A stretch of DNA of 64,000 bases, taken from the NCBI GenBank assembly GCA_949152475.1, contig OX424560.1, forward strand, positions 3,534,001 through 3,598,000, given 5' to 3'. A program made the translations under genes and the position numbers. Below, piece after piece: positions 43,171 through 53,973 of this stretch; position 1 is the stretch's first letter, and every line of letters starts with the position of its first letter. The notes under the pieces are model-generated. The model had not been told where the DNA came from, did not search any database, and saw nothing but the letters and a program-made list of their open reading frames with translations. The DNA comes from Terebella lapidaria (Eukaryota > Annelida > Polychaeta > Terebellida > Terebellidae).

Positions 43171-44442
43171 TTCTCTTCTTCTTCAAAACACGTACATATC
43201 ACACTGTCTGGCATACTTGCAGCCACAATTTGAATGTCCTAATGATTTTTCTAAAGTGATACGTTGTATTATGCATAATCTGGCATTGTTCACTTATGCC
43301 AAAAAACCACAGATGTTTTACTGGTGTCTGCTTGTGAATAATATCTGAGTTTAGTTGTAGTTGGATCAATTCTAGCTTTATCTGTACAATATAATGTTCC
43401 AGTTACAATTGAAGAATTGAATGGATGGATTATTTTTGAGTGTACTGTTATCTAAGATATCTAGCCTATGTATCATGTCGTAGGTCTTGCTGTTCAACTG
43501 CCATATATTGAAATACCACATCAATCCAAGCATCACAATCTAACTCATTCGTGACAACAATTATTTTTGTATTTCTATGACAAATGCTATGCTGTCTGTC
43601 ACATTTACTCGTTTTATTCTTGCTGAGGCTTGCTTATTTAACTTTCTTCATTTCTTTATTTTCACACTAGTATCAGTGTAAATATATTTTCCATAATAAT
43701 CAATTTGGCACTGAATTGGGAAACGAATCATGATACATGTACACCAAACAATTTTTTGTTCCTCATGTTTACCGAATGTGATTGATGAGTTAATATTTTT
43801 TTCATTGAGTATGCCTAATGCTGGAGTCACAACAAATATGTACGGTATCATTACTAACAATGTCACTAGTGTGCTCCAGAGCAATAATTCAGTATTATGT
43901 AATTGACATTTATCCTCATGTGGTGGGATTAGCTAGGCAGCTGTAGTACCGGGTAAGCAGGTTGAGCTTCCTATATGTTGTTATTGGAATAGGTATTACC
44001 ATTGTTGTGTTAGTACTTCATGGCAAACTTATATATTGTGGATACTGTCAATCCATGTAAATAATTCGTTGCTTCTCTGTATATAACTTGTTTGTTTACA
44101 GCCAGTAATAACGATCTCACATTTAAACTGTCAGTGGGTATAGGGGAGGGATATGGGGGGCTGATCTTATATATTTATGCACCATGTTTACGCTAAATTC
44201 GTTTGTCACCTACATATTCGTGAGCACAACTGTATGTCAAATATTTAATTCAATCACACGTTTAATGTCAACATCATTGCCCATGTCATTCATTTCATAC
44301 AGGTCGATGTGTCTGGTATATACCACTGTGCCCTCTCGCCCGATCGTCATGGTGTCCACGGTCTTGTGTTGGTGGTTGCGGTTCTCTGCCCGTCGGGACG
44401 TTGCAGCTGTGAGGAAAAGTTCCATCAAACACCCAATTCATA
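43171..44442. other. Noncoding interval before the EN-RT ORF
   Basis: AT-rich; no supported gene. It is likely the upstream part of the LINE whose ORF starts at 44443. Confidence 0.45.
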
Positions 44443-46105
44443 ATGGAGGGTGACAGTTTCAATAGCCTTGATAATATGCACAATTTACTATCGTGTCTGA
44501 CTGGGTCAAATTCAGAGAATGATGAAGAACACATAATCACATCAGTCATTAATGACAGTGATTATCTTGATATAGATGGCTTGATTGCACAACTCACGCC
44601 AAATTCAAAGAACACCCAACTGAAAGTATTGCATCTAAATATTCAAAGTATCTCGTCAAAATTAACATCCCTGCAAGAAATTATAGCTAAACTTGAGCAC
44701 AATAACATTTTTCTTGACTGCATACTATTATGTGAAACTTTCTTGCATGACAAAAATATATAATTAGCTAATATATTTTTCACTTATCTCCAAACACAGG
44801 TCTCAAATGCCCAGAGGTGGAGTCGCGATATATGTTAAAAATACTATTGATTTTAAAATCAGAGAGGACCTTAGTGTCTTTATTGAAGGGGAATTTGAGA
44901 CGGTGTTTATTGTGTTTGATTTGTTTCGTACTAAGACTGTGATCGGAGAAATATACAGAGTTCCTAATAGCGACCCTAACTTGTCTGTCCAACGATTTGA
45001 TGACGTACTTACGAAACTGCGCAACCATAAAAACGTAATCATTGGTACAGACCAAAATTTCGATTTTTGAAGCTGAGAAGCCATAAACAAACCTCACAGT
45101 TAATTGACTCAATGTTCGCAGATGGCTTTATTCATACAATAACGAAACCTACGCGCATTACTCATAGCACAGCAACGCTGATTGACAATATCTATGTTAA
45201 ATTTGATCACAAACAGGCATTGCAATCTGCAATATTAGCTCACGATATATCCGATCATTTTCCTGTATTTTGTTCAGTGAATTATCCCCAAAAACATTCA
45301 GAACCATGTAAACCACTCACATTTGAACATAGAAAAATGACAGACGCGCAATTAGGAAAAATACGATCTGATTTGGATGAAATAAATTGGGAAAATTCAC
45401 TGGGTGCTTTGGGTCCTGAAGAGGCATGTGACAAATTTGTGAATGTGTTAAACAACATAATAAATATCAATGCTCCCATGAAAACCATTACTATTGCAAA
45501 AAACAAGATCATCAGGGTTCCGTGGATGACGCCTGCATTATCTCATTCGGCCACAAATTGCATCAAGTTATACAAACATTGTATTGGAAAATCAAAATCC
45601 GACCCTTCCTACAAAAAGTATATAACTTACAGAAACCTATTTAACAAGCTGAAACGAACTGCAAAAAAAAACAATATTATAGCGAACAACTAGAACAATT
45701 TAAAGGTGACATGAAAAAAACTTGGCAAGTAATCAACTTAACAATTGGGAAAAATAATAATAAAACCGAAACGCCACAAAAGTTCCTGCACAATGGGTCA
45801 GAGATAATTGAGGATAAACGCATTTCCGAGGAATTTTGCAAATATTTTACGGAAATCGGACCTAAATTTGCCAACGCTATCGGCAAATCCAAACACAGTT
45901 CATTGCTCTACCTACATAATAACAGACACAGTAACCCGAAGTCATTATTTCTCTCTCCGACCGATCATATTGAGGTATCTAGCATATTAAAATCTTGTAA
46001 ACCAAAAAACAGTAGTGGCCATGATGCCATAAGCACGAAACTCCTAAAAACAATAAGCGATTCTGTGTCCATCCCAATAAGTATCATAATAAACGAGACA
46101 ATCAG
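44443..46105 (+). pseudogene. LINE ORF2: AP endonuclease and start of RT, degraded
   Basis: Three or four consecutive frames. 44443-44763 has the endonuclease start (LKVLHLNIQSISSKL, ILLCETFLHD). 44807-45070 has RGGVAIYVK and VIIGTDQNFDF. 45067-45693 has TATLIDNIYV, AHDISDHFPVFCS, then the linker VPWMTPALSHSATNCIKLYK. 45711-46105 has KTWQVINLTIGK and the RT entry region SSGHDAISTKLLKTISDSV. Frameshifts lie near 44763, 45070 and 45690. The homology stops abruptly at ISIIIN (about 46093), so most of the RT is missing. The family is jockey/CR1-like. A fragment of a similar RT starting almost exactly where this one stops lies at 62920. Confidence 0.82.
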
Positions 46106-46290
46106 AGATTGCAGACCCTCGCCCCTTTGAGAAAGTCTTGAGAGCCATCAAAGTTGATCTGTATTGTTCTCTGTGCAGTGCCAAGTGTGGAGTATTTGTG
46201 AGATTTAATATATCTGAAGAAACGTATGCTCATCCGTGTTACTATCTGTCCACTGAATGGGTTGTATCTAACCCGACTGTCACCGTTTGA
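46091..46290 (+). pseudogene. Unknown coding fragment joined to the LINE
   Basis: A frame from about 46096 to TGA at 46288-46290 encodes TRQSEIADPRPFEKVLRAIK, then a segment with CSLCSAKC. Its first ~34 bases match 3324-3357 at all but one position. It could be a piece of a host exon or another repeat. Function unknown. Confidence 0.3.
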
Positions 46291-46448
46291 ATCCTGATTG
46301 AATATCTAGAGATGTAGTACATATGTTACTTGGGCCTATAATAATTTGAATTACTAGTAAATGTGCATATAATTCTGGACTCCATGCGCACGTGAATAAC
46401 TCAACATGATAAGGACTAAGTAACGCATGCCACACCATAGTGTTTTTT

Positions 46449-46870
46449 AGCTTACGGCCCTTTGGGCCGATAAGCTATTGTCGTGGTATTTCGTCCGTCG
46501 TCCGTCGTCCGTCCGGGTCTGTAACTTTTTTTTTCACGTGATGAATTTCCCCATAAATTTGTCATTTGTCATTTGTCACCTTCAATGACCTTGGAAGGTC
46601 AAAAATGATGAAATTTGTCTTTGGTGGCCATTTTGTCTAAATCTAATCAGACAGTTTCACTCAAAATCATGTATAAGATTTATGTACCTTTGTGATGTGT
46701 AATTTGATTTCGTATTATAGTCCATGCAGAAAAAGTGTTTCCAGCAACATTTACGAACATGTTTTGACAATTAGAGTTCAAGATCAGTGTAACAATTTAT
46801 ATGTTGGAAAATCAATACTCTGCGTTTCTCATGATTGCCGGTAAGCTACAGCACCCTCGGTGCTATGTTT
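46449..46870. mobile_element. Hairpin-ended repeat element, copy 3 (short)
   Basis: Starts with the hairpin AGCTTACGGCCC-TTT-GGGCCGATAAGCT (46449-46476) after a T run, followed by (CGTCCGT)n and one 'gaccttggaaggtca' unit. It ends GGTAAGCT plus the hairpin AGCACCCTCGGTGCT (46850-46864). It has the same architecture as copies 1 and 2 with compensating changes in the stem, so it is a related subfamily. Confidence 0.7.
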
Positions 46871-46949
46871 AAAGACACATTATGTCTCAAGCGGTTTAAA
46901 TGGTAATAATCCTGGCCCAAGTATCATATCCTGCGCCTTCCTCTATATT

Positions 46950-47340
46950 CAATAAAGATTAAAAAGGTGCGAGACGGATTAAATGGTATGTATTCAGTGG
47001 ACGAGTAGTATTAAGGAGCAGCGTACGGTACTTGGGCCATAATCCTAATGGTGAGTACTACTGTGGAGCAGCATGTGTTAATCTGTGGTCCATATAGTTG
47101 TACACAGTGCAATAATCAGATTAAATACACCCTTACAACGGTATGGTCTGACGCCATTGGAAAAAGAGAGTTGAGCTGTAAGCAACACGATTGAACAATG
47201 CTAATCTGGTAGCCAAAACAGGATTTTGCATCACGCTGCAAGGGAGTATTCAATACCAGAGTAAGTCCAAGAAATGTACGCTGCTCTTTAATAATGAATG
47301 AATGACATTTAATCCGTCTCCTAACTTTTAGTCTTCATTG
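46950..47340. repeat. Inverted-repeat element (MITE-like)
   Basis: 'gagacggattaaatg...taaggagcagcgtac' at 46963-47026 is inverted at 47277-47334. A single copy of the same family lies at 29163-29250. No ORF. Confidence 0.65.
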
Positions 47341-48308
47341 AATATATATAGTGTGGGCAGCGTACATTACTTTGACCCAGGCGTATGGTCGTAGGCATCG
47401 AAACAAATTAAATCATGTAATATCATTTATTGATATATGATTGAAACAACTGCCGATCATTCATAATCATGTACAGTATTACACTAATTTAACCACACCA
47501 GAGTCCAAGTATATTCGTACTTGCAATGCAAACCAAAATATTCAATATATTCAACATATTACCGCAAGTATACTACACCCGTGACTGACAATGCTTTTCA
47601 GTTACCATGATACTCGTTATTACCAAGGTATTTTCAAATGCAACTCGAAACACCTTTCACCTCAAATGCAATTTAAAACTCATTGAATTTTGCAAGAAAC
47701 TGCACACAAAATTGCCATTGCAACTGCAGCCGTAAAAGAAAACAAAATCATACGTGAAGTTATACTGATACTTAGAGCAGCTATATTGCTGAATAGTGAC
47801 ATGATGACAATACAATGTTGCTACTGCATAATACCATTGGATTCCTTAACACGTTAACACAAGAACATTGATGTTACATAAGGTCTTCGCAAACCAAACT
47901 ACAAGAAAACAAAAAAATTAATCAAGTACAGGTAATTTTTGTGATTACCACTCTAAGCCAATTACCACATCGTACAAGTAATAATATAGCAGGTATCTAT
48001 CACGTCATGTAACAACAATTAAACATTTTACTACAAAACCAAACAACGACAAACCAAATTCCATTACCGGCGCAAATTATAAAAATTAAGCAATAAACAT
48101 TTTGGCAATATTTCTGTATCCATATGCGACTATTTTTAAGTACAAAACCTCAACTCATTATTTTCACCTATTTGTGGTCACGAAACTGCATGGGGTGATC
48201 CACGACATCCAAACATATTTACAAAATATGAAAATCAATGTTTTCTCAACTATAATTCAAAGCAATATTCAACAAATGGAATGAATCACTGGGACGATTG
48301 TTAATTGG
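47341..48308. other. Noncoding stretch, probably Helentron 3' flank
   Basis: AT-rich, with no supported gene. It lies directly downstream of the minus-strand RepHel stop codon and could contain its 3' end, but no terminal palindrome was identified. Confidence 0.45.
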
Positions 48309-51300
48309 TTAGGTTACCCTAACTGACAAGCAGACAAAGTCATGATCGGAAAAGTAGCAATCAACAACATGAATGTGCATGTCCCATGAATGGCAGTTGG
48401 TGTACACGTGATCTAGAAGGGATCCATAGTCAGTTGTTGGCTCAGTGACTAGCTGCATGAAGCCAAGGGCTTTCATGTCATTGAGAAGGGTCTGGTGGGA
48501 AACATCCGCTCGGAGATCGATGTTGAAATCGCCACAGACGATTGTTGGTGCTCCCGAAGCGAACATGTGAAGAAGCCTGTGTAGAGCGTTAAGAAACATG
48601 GCGCTGTTTGTGTTGGGCCGTTTGTAGAGAGTGATGATGTTCAGAGGGTGGCCATGCACAGTCAGTTGGACAGCCAAATACTCCAGTCCTGGTAGATCTG
48701 GAAGCTGAGCTCTCTGACATGGCTGGAACTCATCCTTCGCCATGACCATTATCCCTCCTCTGTCTAAACCTCCTGCAGGTTGCCTGTCTTGCCTGAATGC
48801 CACCAGGTTGCCCTGTAGCAGGTCTGCAGGTTGGAGGACATCCCTCGGCGAGAGGAAGGTTTCTGTGAAGCAGAGAACGTCTGCTTTTCGCACGTCCCTC
48901 GCTGCCTGTAAGTCTGGTAGGTGTTTGAGATACGATCTCACGTTTAGGGACACGAGTTGTAGGTTTTGATCTGAAACCTCAGGCTCTTTGTCACTGGGCA
49001 GCTTGTGGTTTCCAAGGCGTTGCATTTCCTCCATGACCTTGGGATTAGCACGGATAGCAGTGGCATCAAAATCAGTTATGAATAATCCCTGCAGCGTCTT
49101 TACCCTGCTAAAGGCAACATAGGCCTGTCCTGGCATGAAGGGTCGTTTGTTCTTTCTCGTTGACACAACAATGGTGTCAAGTGTTTTGCCCTGGACTTTG
49201 TGGATGGTGCATGCCCAACAGAGTGTTAGCGGGAACTGCCTCCGCGTCATCTGGACATGCCCTCTGCCTCTGCCAACACCGAACGTTGCCTCATGTCTGC
49301 AGATGGGTACTGCACGAGGATGTTGATGACGATACTGACTGTTTGATGCAGCCTTCTGTCCAACACAGTCACTGTCGAATGCGACCAGGATGACACTAAC
49401 ATCACCGCCAGTTGTTTCAATGCTGATGATTTGTCCACAAGCACCGTTCACCAAGCCATCAGCCACGTCAATATTGACAATCAGCATTACCCTGGCACCA
49501 ACTGCGATGCTAAGGATATCACGTAGGCCTCCGCAATCAGATGCCTTGCTTGGAGCTGTCAAATTCAGTTGACCTATGTGTTTGTCCTTTGTGTAGTCGA
49601 TCACCTTGATGTTTGTGATGTTGGCTCCTAGATCATGGAGATGTCTTGAGTTATGTTTATCTACTTCTGCATTGGTCCTGAAGACATGGAGTGCATCATG
49701 TGGATAACCAGGGTCAGTGGAATCTATGCTACGGGACTCCAGTAATGCAAGGTCTTCTTTTGTGCAGGTAGCAGTGCGTACGTGGTTCAGCATTTCTGCA
49801 AACTGGTAATCGCCCTGCTGTCGCATGCTCTCAGTCAGTTCGATCATCTGGAAACATTCCTGCCAAAGCGAGCCATGCAGTTTCGCATAATCATCTGATG
49901 GGAGACTGAACACAAAATCCTGTCCAACAGGTTGAAGCTGGTAGAAGTCCCCGACAGCCAGGATGCTGACCTTACCAAATCTGGTGTTGCCCGTCAGGTT
50001 CATCAGTTCTTCCAAACGGCGATGTATTTGGTACATCATGTCTGCTCCCACCATGGAGATTTCATCAATAATCAGTAGTCTGAGCTTGCCTAGACGAGAA
50101 CGAAGTGTGTTCAACTTCTCGGAATTCAGAGCTTGAAAGGTCTTTTGGTTCGAGCCTCCAGGGAAGAGGAATGCGGAATGTAGCGTCATTCCATCAATGT
50201 TGAAAGCAGCAGTCCCAGTAAAGGCCGTGAGCAGGACAATGACGTCACCAGGCTCAAAATGACCCGAGAGCCTCAGGAGTCGAATGGTGTCGTGATGGAT
50301 CAGCTTGATGATGTTACTCTTACCAGTTCCTCCTGGACCATTTATGAAAAGTCTGTATGTCGGTGGATCCCGTCCAGATTTCAGTGCTCTGACAGTCTGT
50401 TTGCACCACTTTCGATGGAAGGCAATGATCTTCTGCTGCTTATGATTCAGCTGCCTCATCATGGTTTGGTATTGTTCTGGCGTCAGCAATGTTTTGCTCG
50501 CTTCAGAAGTATATCTAGCATGAAGTTCAGCATTCCTGTATTGGTTTTGACCGTGATCACCGAGATCTGGATTGTTGACAAGGTCTGCGGGATCGATGTC
50601 TCTCTCCAGAACGTGACCTTCTTCTTCCTGATCTCCTTGCTGCTGTTCAGCACCAGGTGCGAGAAGATCCCAGGCATGTACTGGGGGACCAAAGTCTTCC
50701 AAATCAGCCAGGGCTTCATCAACAGCATTGGCATTGTGGGTGTACCTTTGCTCGTTTGCCTGGATTATATCTTGCACCTCGTCATAGTGTTCACGGTATG
50801 TCTCGTGGTTACCCTTGAGGTCTTCCTCTTCGTTTCGCCACGGCCAGAAAAGCATCAAGAGGTTGCGATACTTTGCCTCACTCTCTTCTTTTTCTTTGTG
50901 GAAACGAATGACGGATTCCTTCCGCCGCTTGTGCATCTGTCCTCTTCCATCTTTGAGGGTGATCCTCTCACATTTATGTGTCTCTTCTTTGTTGTCATCG
51001 ACATCAGGCTGATGGTCATTATCTGAGTTGTCTCGAGGATCTGTACAATAGTTTGCTGCAAATGTAGCGAGACACATGTCATCCAGTAGGTCTGGTCGTG
51101 CTGCATACCTGTCATTCAAGCCACTGAAAAACAGATCATCGGAGTCGTCATCCATCTCTTGTATAGCTGACATCGGCTTCAGCATTCGAATGCGCCTCTC
51201 TTTGGGAAAAGTGTTGACGAAAACCACCTGTCTGCTTGACTGTTTCAGTGGTAGAGACAGCAAACGGTAAGCTGCCTCCTGGGCACTGACTTCTCTGTGG

Positions 51301-52020
51301 GTCAGAAATGTTGACCCTAGTTTTCGCAGCTGATCTTTGACATCATTTGTTCGAGTTTCTTTGGCGACCTTACGTAGGAGTTCACTCATTGCTCGTTCAC
51401 TCTTCATCATGTAGCTGGTTACGTACATAATGCATGCATAGGGATCAACTATGTATTGTAGGTCCATGTTCGCCTGCCAGGTCTGTAGTATGGCGGGGTT
51501 GTAGCTATTGATCCACTGTGAGCTTGGCTCCCGTTTCAGTATCACATGTGTGCCACTCTTTGATGTTTCAAGAGCTCTTGTGTACTGTGCGATTCCAACT
51601 CCAGCTTTGTTGAGAAGGTCATTTGTTGTGATGTTGTTGGGGGTGTCAGGATCCAGCAGTACATCCCTGACCTTTCCGAGCAAGTCCTATTTGCTCTTGA
51701 GAACTTCGGCTGCTACGACATTGGGATTGGATGGGTCCGGTGGACGAGCAATCAATGTCTTCAAGCTGGGAGCATGAGGAAAGTGAAAATGACATCCTCC
51801 ATTCCGTCTGCACGTCACTGAATGCCTGTGCATTTGAAGCCTCGCTGACTCATCTATGACTTCGCAGGTCTGGTAGCTGTCAATGAATTGAGTAATTTCG
51901 TCATCTGTGTTTGCGCCGATGTGAGGTGCACCCTTGACCCAGATAATAGTGTGAGCATGTGGGGAGCCTCTTGCCTGGAATTCAATCCGAATGAAGTAGT
52001 CATGTACCTCTCCTATTGGG
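48309..52020 (-). pseudogene. Helentron Rep-helicase-endonuclease protein
   Basis: Minus-strand frame from about 52020, interrupted by one TAG at 51684-51686, then open for 1124 codons to 48309. The 5' part has the HUH-type Rep motif RGSPHAHTIIW. Helitron-typical text follows (LQTWQANMDLQYIVDPYACIMYVTSY is spread over residues 28-55 of the long ORF). The PIF1/SF1B helicase has Walker A GPGGTGKS (~449), TAFTGTAAFNI, LLIIDEISMVGADM (~537), AVGDFYQLQPVG, TLCWACTIHKVQGKTLD and QAYVAFSRV. The C-terminus is an AP-type endonuclease: LVSLNVRS (~905), CFTETFLS, GDFNIDLR (~1050), YFSDHDFVCL (~1115). Rep plus helicase plus C-terminal endonuclease defines the Helentron group of rolling-circle transposons. 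The N-terminal half of Rep is missing and one nonsense codon is present. Confidence 0.9.
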
Positions 52021-52405
52021 TTAGCTTTTCAGTCGCATCGGGGTTCTCTGCTGCACGAACCTCAGCCGTGTGCTCTCTGACACTGGCCCTCCGTCTCTCA
52101 GTGGCATGAGGGCTTTCTGCAGCACGAACCTCAGCCGTGTGCTGTCTGACACTGGCCCTCCGTCTCTCAGTGGCATGAGGGCTTTCTGCAGCACGAACCT
52201 CAGCCGTGTGCTTCCGGACACTGGACCTCCGTCTTTTGGTGGCATCGGGGGTTTCTGCTGCACGAACTTCTGCTTTTTGCTGTCTGTCTGTTGACCAGCG
52301 CCTCTCTGTTTCTTCTGCAGTCTCAGCACCTCGGGTTTGTCTCTTTCTCTCTCTATCTCGCGCTTTTCGATCTGCGAGTGCTTGCTTAGATAATTTCGGT
52401 GGCAT
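52013..52405 (-). CDS. Helentron N-terminal basic repeat region
   Basis: 130 codons from ATG 52405 (MPPKLSKQALADRKARDRER...) to TAG. It begins with the Lys/Arg-rich start common to Helitron proteins, then carries four 23-residue repeats of the type RRRASVRQHTAEVRAAESP, encoded by 69-bp tandem DNA repeats (52045-52280). It ends in a different frame from the Rep motif downstream, so the ~600-residue Rep N-terminal domain expected between them has been deleted. Because the repeats are 69 bp, the other frames are also open (for example 52021-52626); those are shadows. Confidence 0.6.
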   Translation of the reverse strand: MPPKLSKQALADRKARDRERKRQTRGAETAEETERRWSTDRQQKAEVRAAETPDATKRRRSSVRKHTAEVRAAESPHATERRRASVRQHTAEVRAAESPHATERRRASVREHTAEVRAAENPDATEKLTQ

Positions 52406-52681
52406 CTCGTTATCAATACTTGACTTTTTTTACAATAAACGTAATGGATATTCATTTTCTGATACATATTCCTCGGCACTTGAAGTACATTAAAATTGAA
52501 GAAAATTTCTTCAATATTGAATGAAAAACAGTCAATATAAAAATGCAGTCTGGCTTGAATGATGATTAGGTCATTGCCCGTTATTATTTCGCAATATACC
52601 TTGATCATGGCAAGGGATACGTTCATGCCATGTTAATATATTCTGCTGTATTTCGCAATATCGCCAAATATGGTATTGTAA

Positions 52682-52709
52682 TTTTTTTCTTCAATATTGA
52701 AGAAAAAAA
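52682..52709. repeat. Perfect 28-bp palindrome
   Basis: T7-CTTCAATATTGAAG-A7, centred at 52695/52696. A related half-site 'ttcttcaatattgaa' lies at 52506-52520. Confidence 0.9.
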
Positions 52710-52826
52710 TATCAATTTTGGGGGTACTTCAGGGACAAAATTTGCTGCCAAGTTAAAACCCAAATGATAAAGTTCAGTGAACGATTGCAATATTCAAATT
52801 CATCAGTAAACGATTGAGGCATTGAA

Positions 52827-53318
52827 ATGGCTGCAACTCTCCCGCCAACTAAATGCTCCAAGATGGCCCAGAGCCCATCTAGTAGTGCATTGCCGCAAGC
52901 ACGTCTGAGCTTCCTGGCTGCAAAGCTCAAACGAGAGCTTGAAGCATTGGAGACCAGCATAGCGGCGGCCGTGGGCTTTCAAACTGCTGGCAGACGAGAG
53001 CAGGCGAATGTGGAGCTGATGAAATGCCTGGGGAAACTTGATGAATATCGTTCAATCGTGAATGAAATGAACGAGGTCAAAATCGTCGTCGCCGAGCAGA
53101 ACAAGACACTCCAGGAAATCCAGAAGCAAATTTCCGAATCAGAAAAAAGGCCGAGCTGTTGCAGGCGCGTTTGGAAGTTTTGGAAAAAGAACTTGCACTC
53201 TACAAGGACGACCCCATTGCCTCGCCAAAGACGGGAGCGGTCGGCATGGACGCGGATGAACACAAACATGAGGAAAAGGAGGATGGTGTCACGCCTCATG
53301 GAGATTGACTGTGCTTGA
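52827..53318 (+). CDS. Small coiled-coil protein, possible frameshift
   Basis: 163 codons from ATG 52827 in a good context (gaaATGG). Residues ~25-110 are helical/coiled-coil (LSFLAAKLKRELEALETSI, LGKLDEYRSIVNEMNEVK, EQNKTLQEIQKQISESEK). After a run of six A near 53143 the -1 frame reads a better continuation (AELLQARLEVLEKELALYKD, then an acidic tail ending HGD* at about 53308). The true product may therefore shift frame, or one base is inserted or lost. AATAAA follows at 53435-53440. No family was recognised; it could be a host gene or a transposon or viral accessory gene. Confidence 0.55.
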   Translation: MAATLPPTKCSKMAQSPSSSALPQARLSFLAAKLKRELEALETSIAAAVGFQTAGRREQANVELMKCLGKLDEYRSIVNEMNEVKIVVAEQNKTLQEIQKQISESEKRPSCCRRVWKFWKKNLHSTRTTPLPRQRRERSAWTRMNTNMRKRRMVSRLMEIDCA

Positions 53319-53434
53319 CGCCTTGGTAATTCAGTTTTGGAAGGCACAGAAGTTTCATTTTCTTATTGCGTTGTAATTATCTCTGGTGTATTGTTTCATG
53401 AATGACATGTGATGTTCCAAATAACAAAAACGCC

Positions 53435-53440
53435 AATAAA
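53435..53440 (+). terminator. Polyadenylation signal AATAAA
   Basis: Lies 117 bases downstream of the coiled-coil ORF stop, followed by a GT/T-rich stretch. Confidence 0.5.
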
Positions 53441-53646
53441 GGTTGTAGTTTCATTCTTGTAATTAGTTCTTTGGTATAGCGTTTTGTTGTAACGCTGCTT
53501 ATGGTTGTGATTAAATAAAAATCAGCGCAACCAACACAAAGGTCATCAATCACTTTGTGGTTGGTGTTTTGTTTAATTGTCTCGTGAAGTGATGTCCCGT
53601 ATGTGAAGCGTTATTCATTCAAATTATTAGTACTTTACTGTAATGG

Positions 53647-53973
53647 CTGGTTTACACGATCAAACTACTTCAAACTTTCTACTTCAAACTACTTCAAACT
53701 CCTAACACGTGAGTTTGAAATAGTTTGATGGTGGGTGTTTACATGATCAAACTCGTCACGTCAAACTACTTCAAACTACATCAAACTCTTTCAAACTCCG
53801 GTTTACACGGTCAAACTTCTTACGAGCTTTAATAGTTTGACTGAGTTTGAAGTATTTTGAAGTAATTTGATGTAGTTTGAAGTCTCGGTTTACACGATCA
53901 AACTTGGCGTCAAACTCCAAAGTTTGAAGTAGTTTGAAGTAAAAATTTGAAGTAGTTTGATCGTGTAAACCAG
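53647..53973. mobile_element. 327-bp MITE built from CAAACTACTT repeats
   Basis: Ends CTGGTTTACACGATCAAACT at 53647 and its reverse complement at 53973. The interior consists almost entirely of 'caaactacttcaaact' in one orientation in the left half and 'agtttgaagtagtttga' in the right half, with internal copies of the terminal motif ('ggtttacacggtcaaac', 'ggtttacacgatcaaac'). A target duplication was not clear. No ORF. Confidence 0.85.

Noticed and set aside
50259..51026. 255-codon plus-strand ORF with hydrophobic segments
   Set aside because: It lies antisense to the well-supported Helentron helicase ORF; codon-shadow hydrophobicity is expected there.
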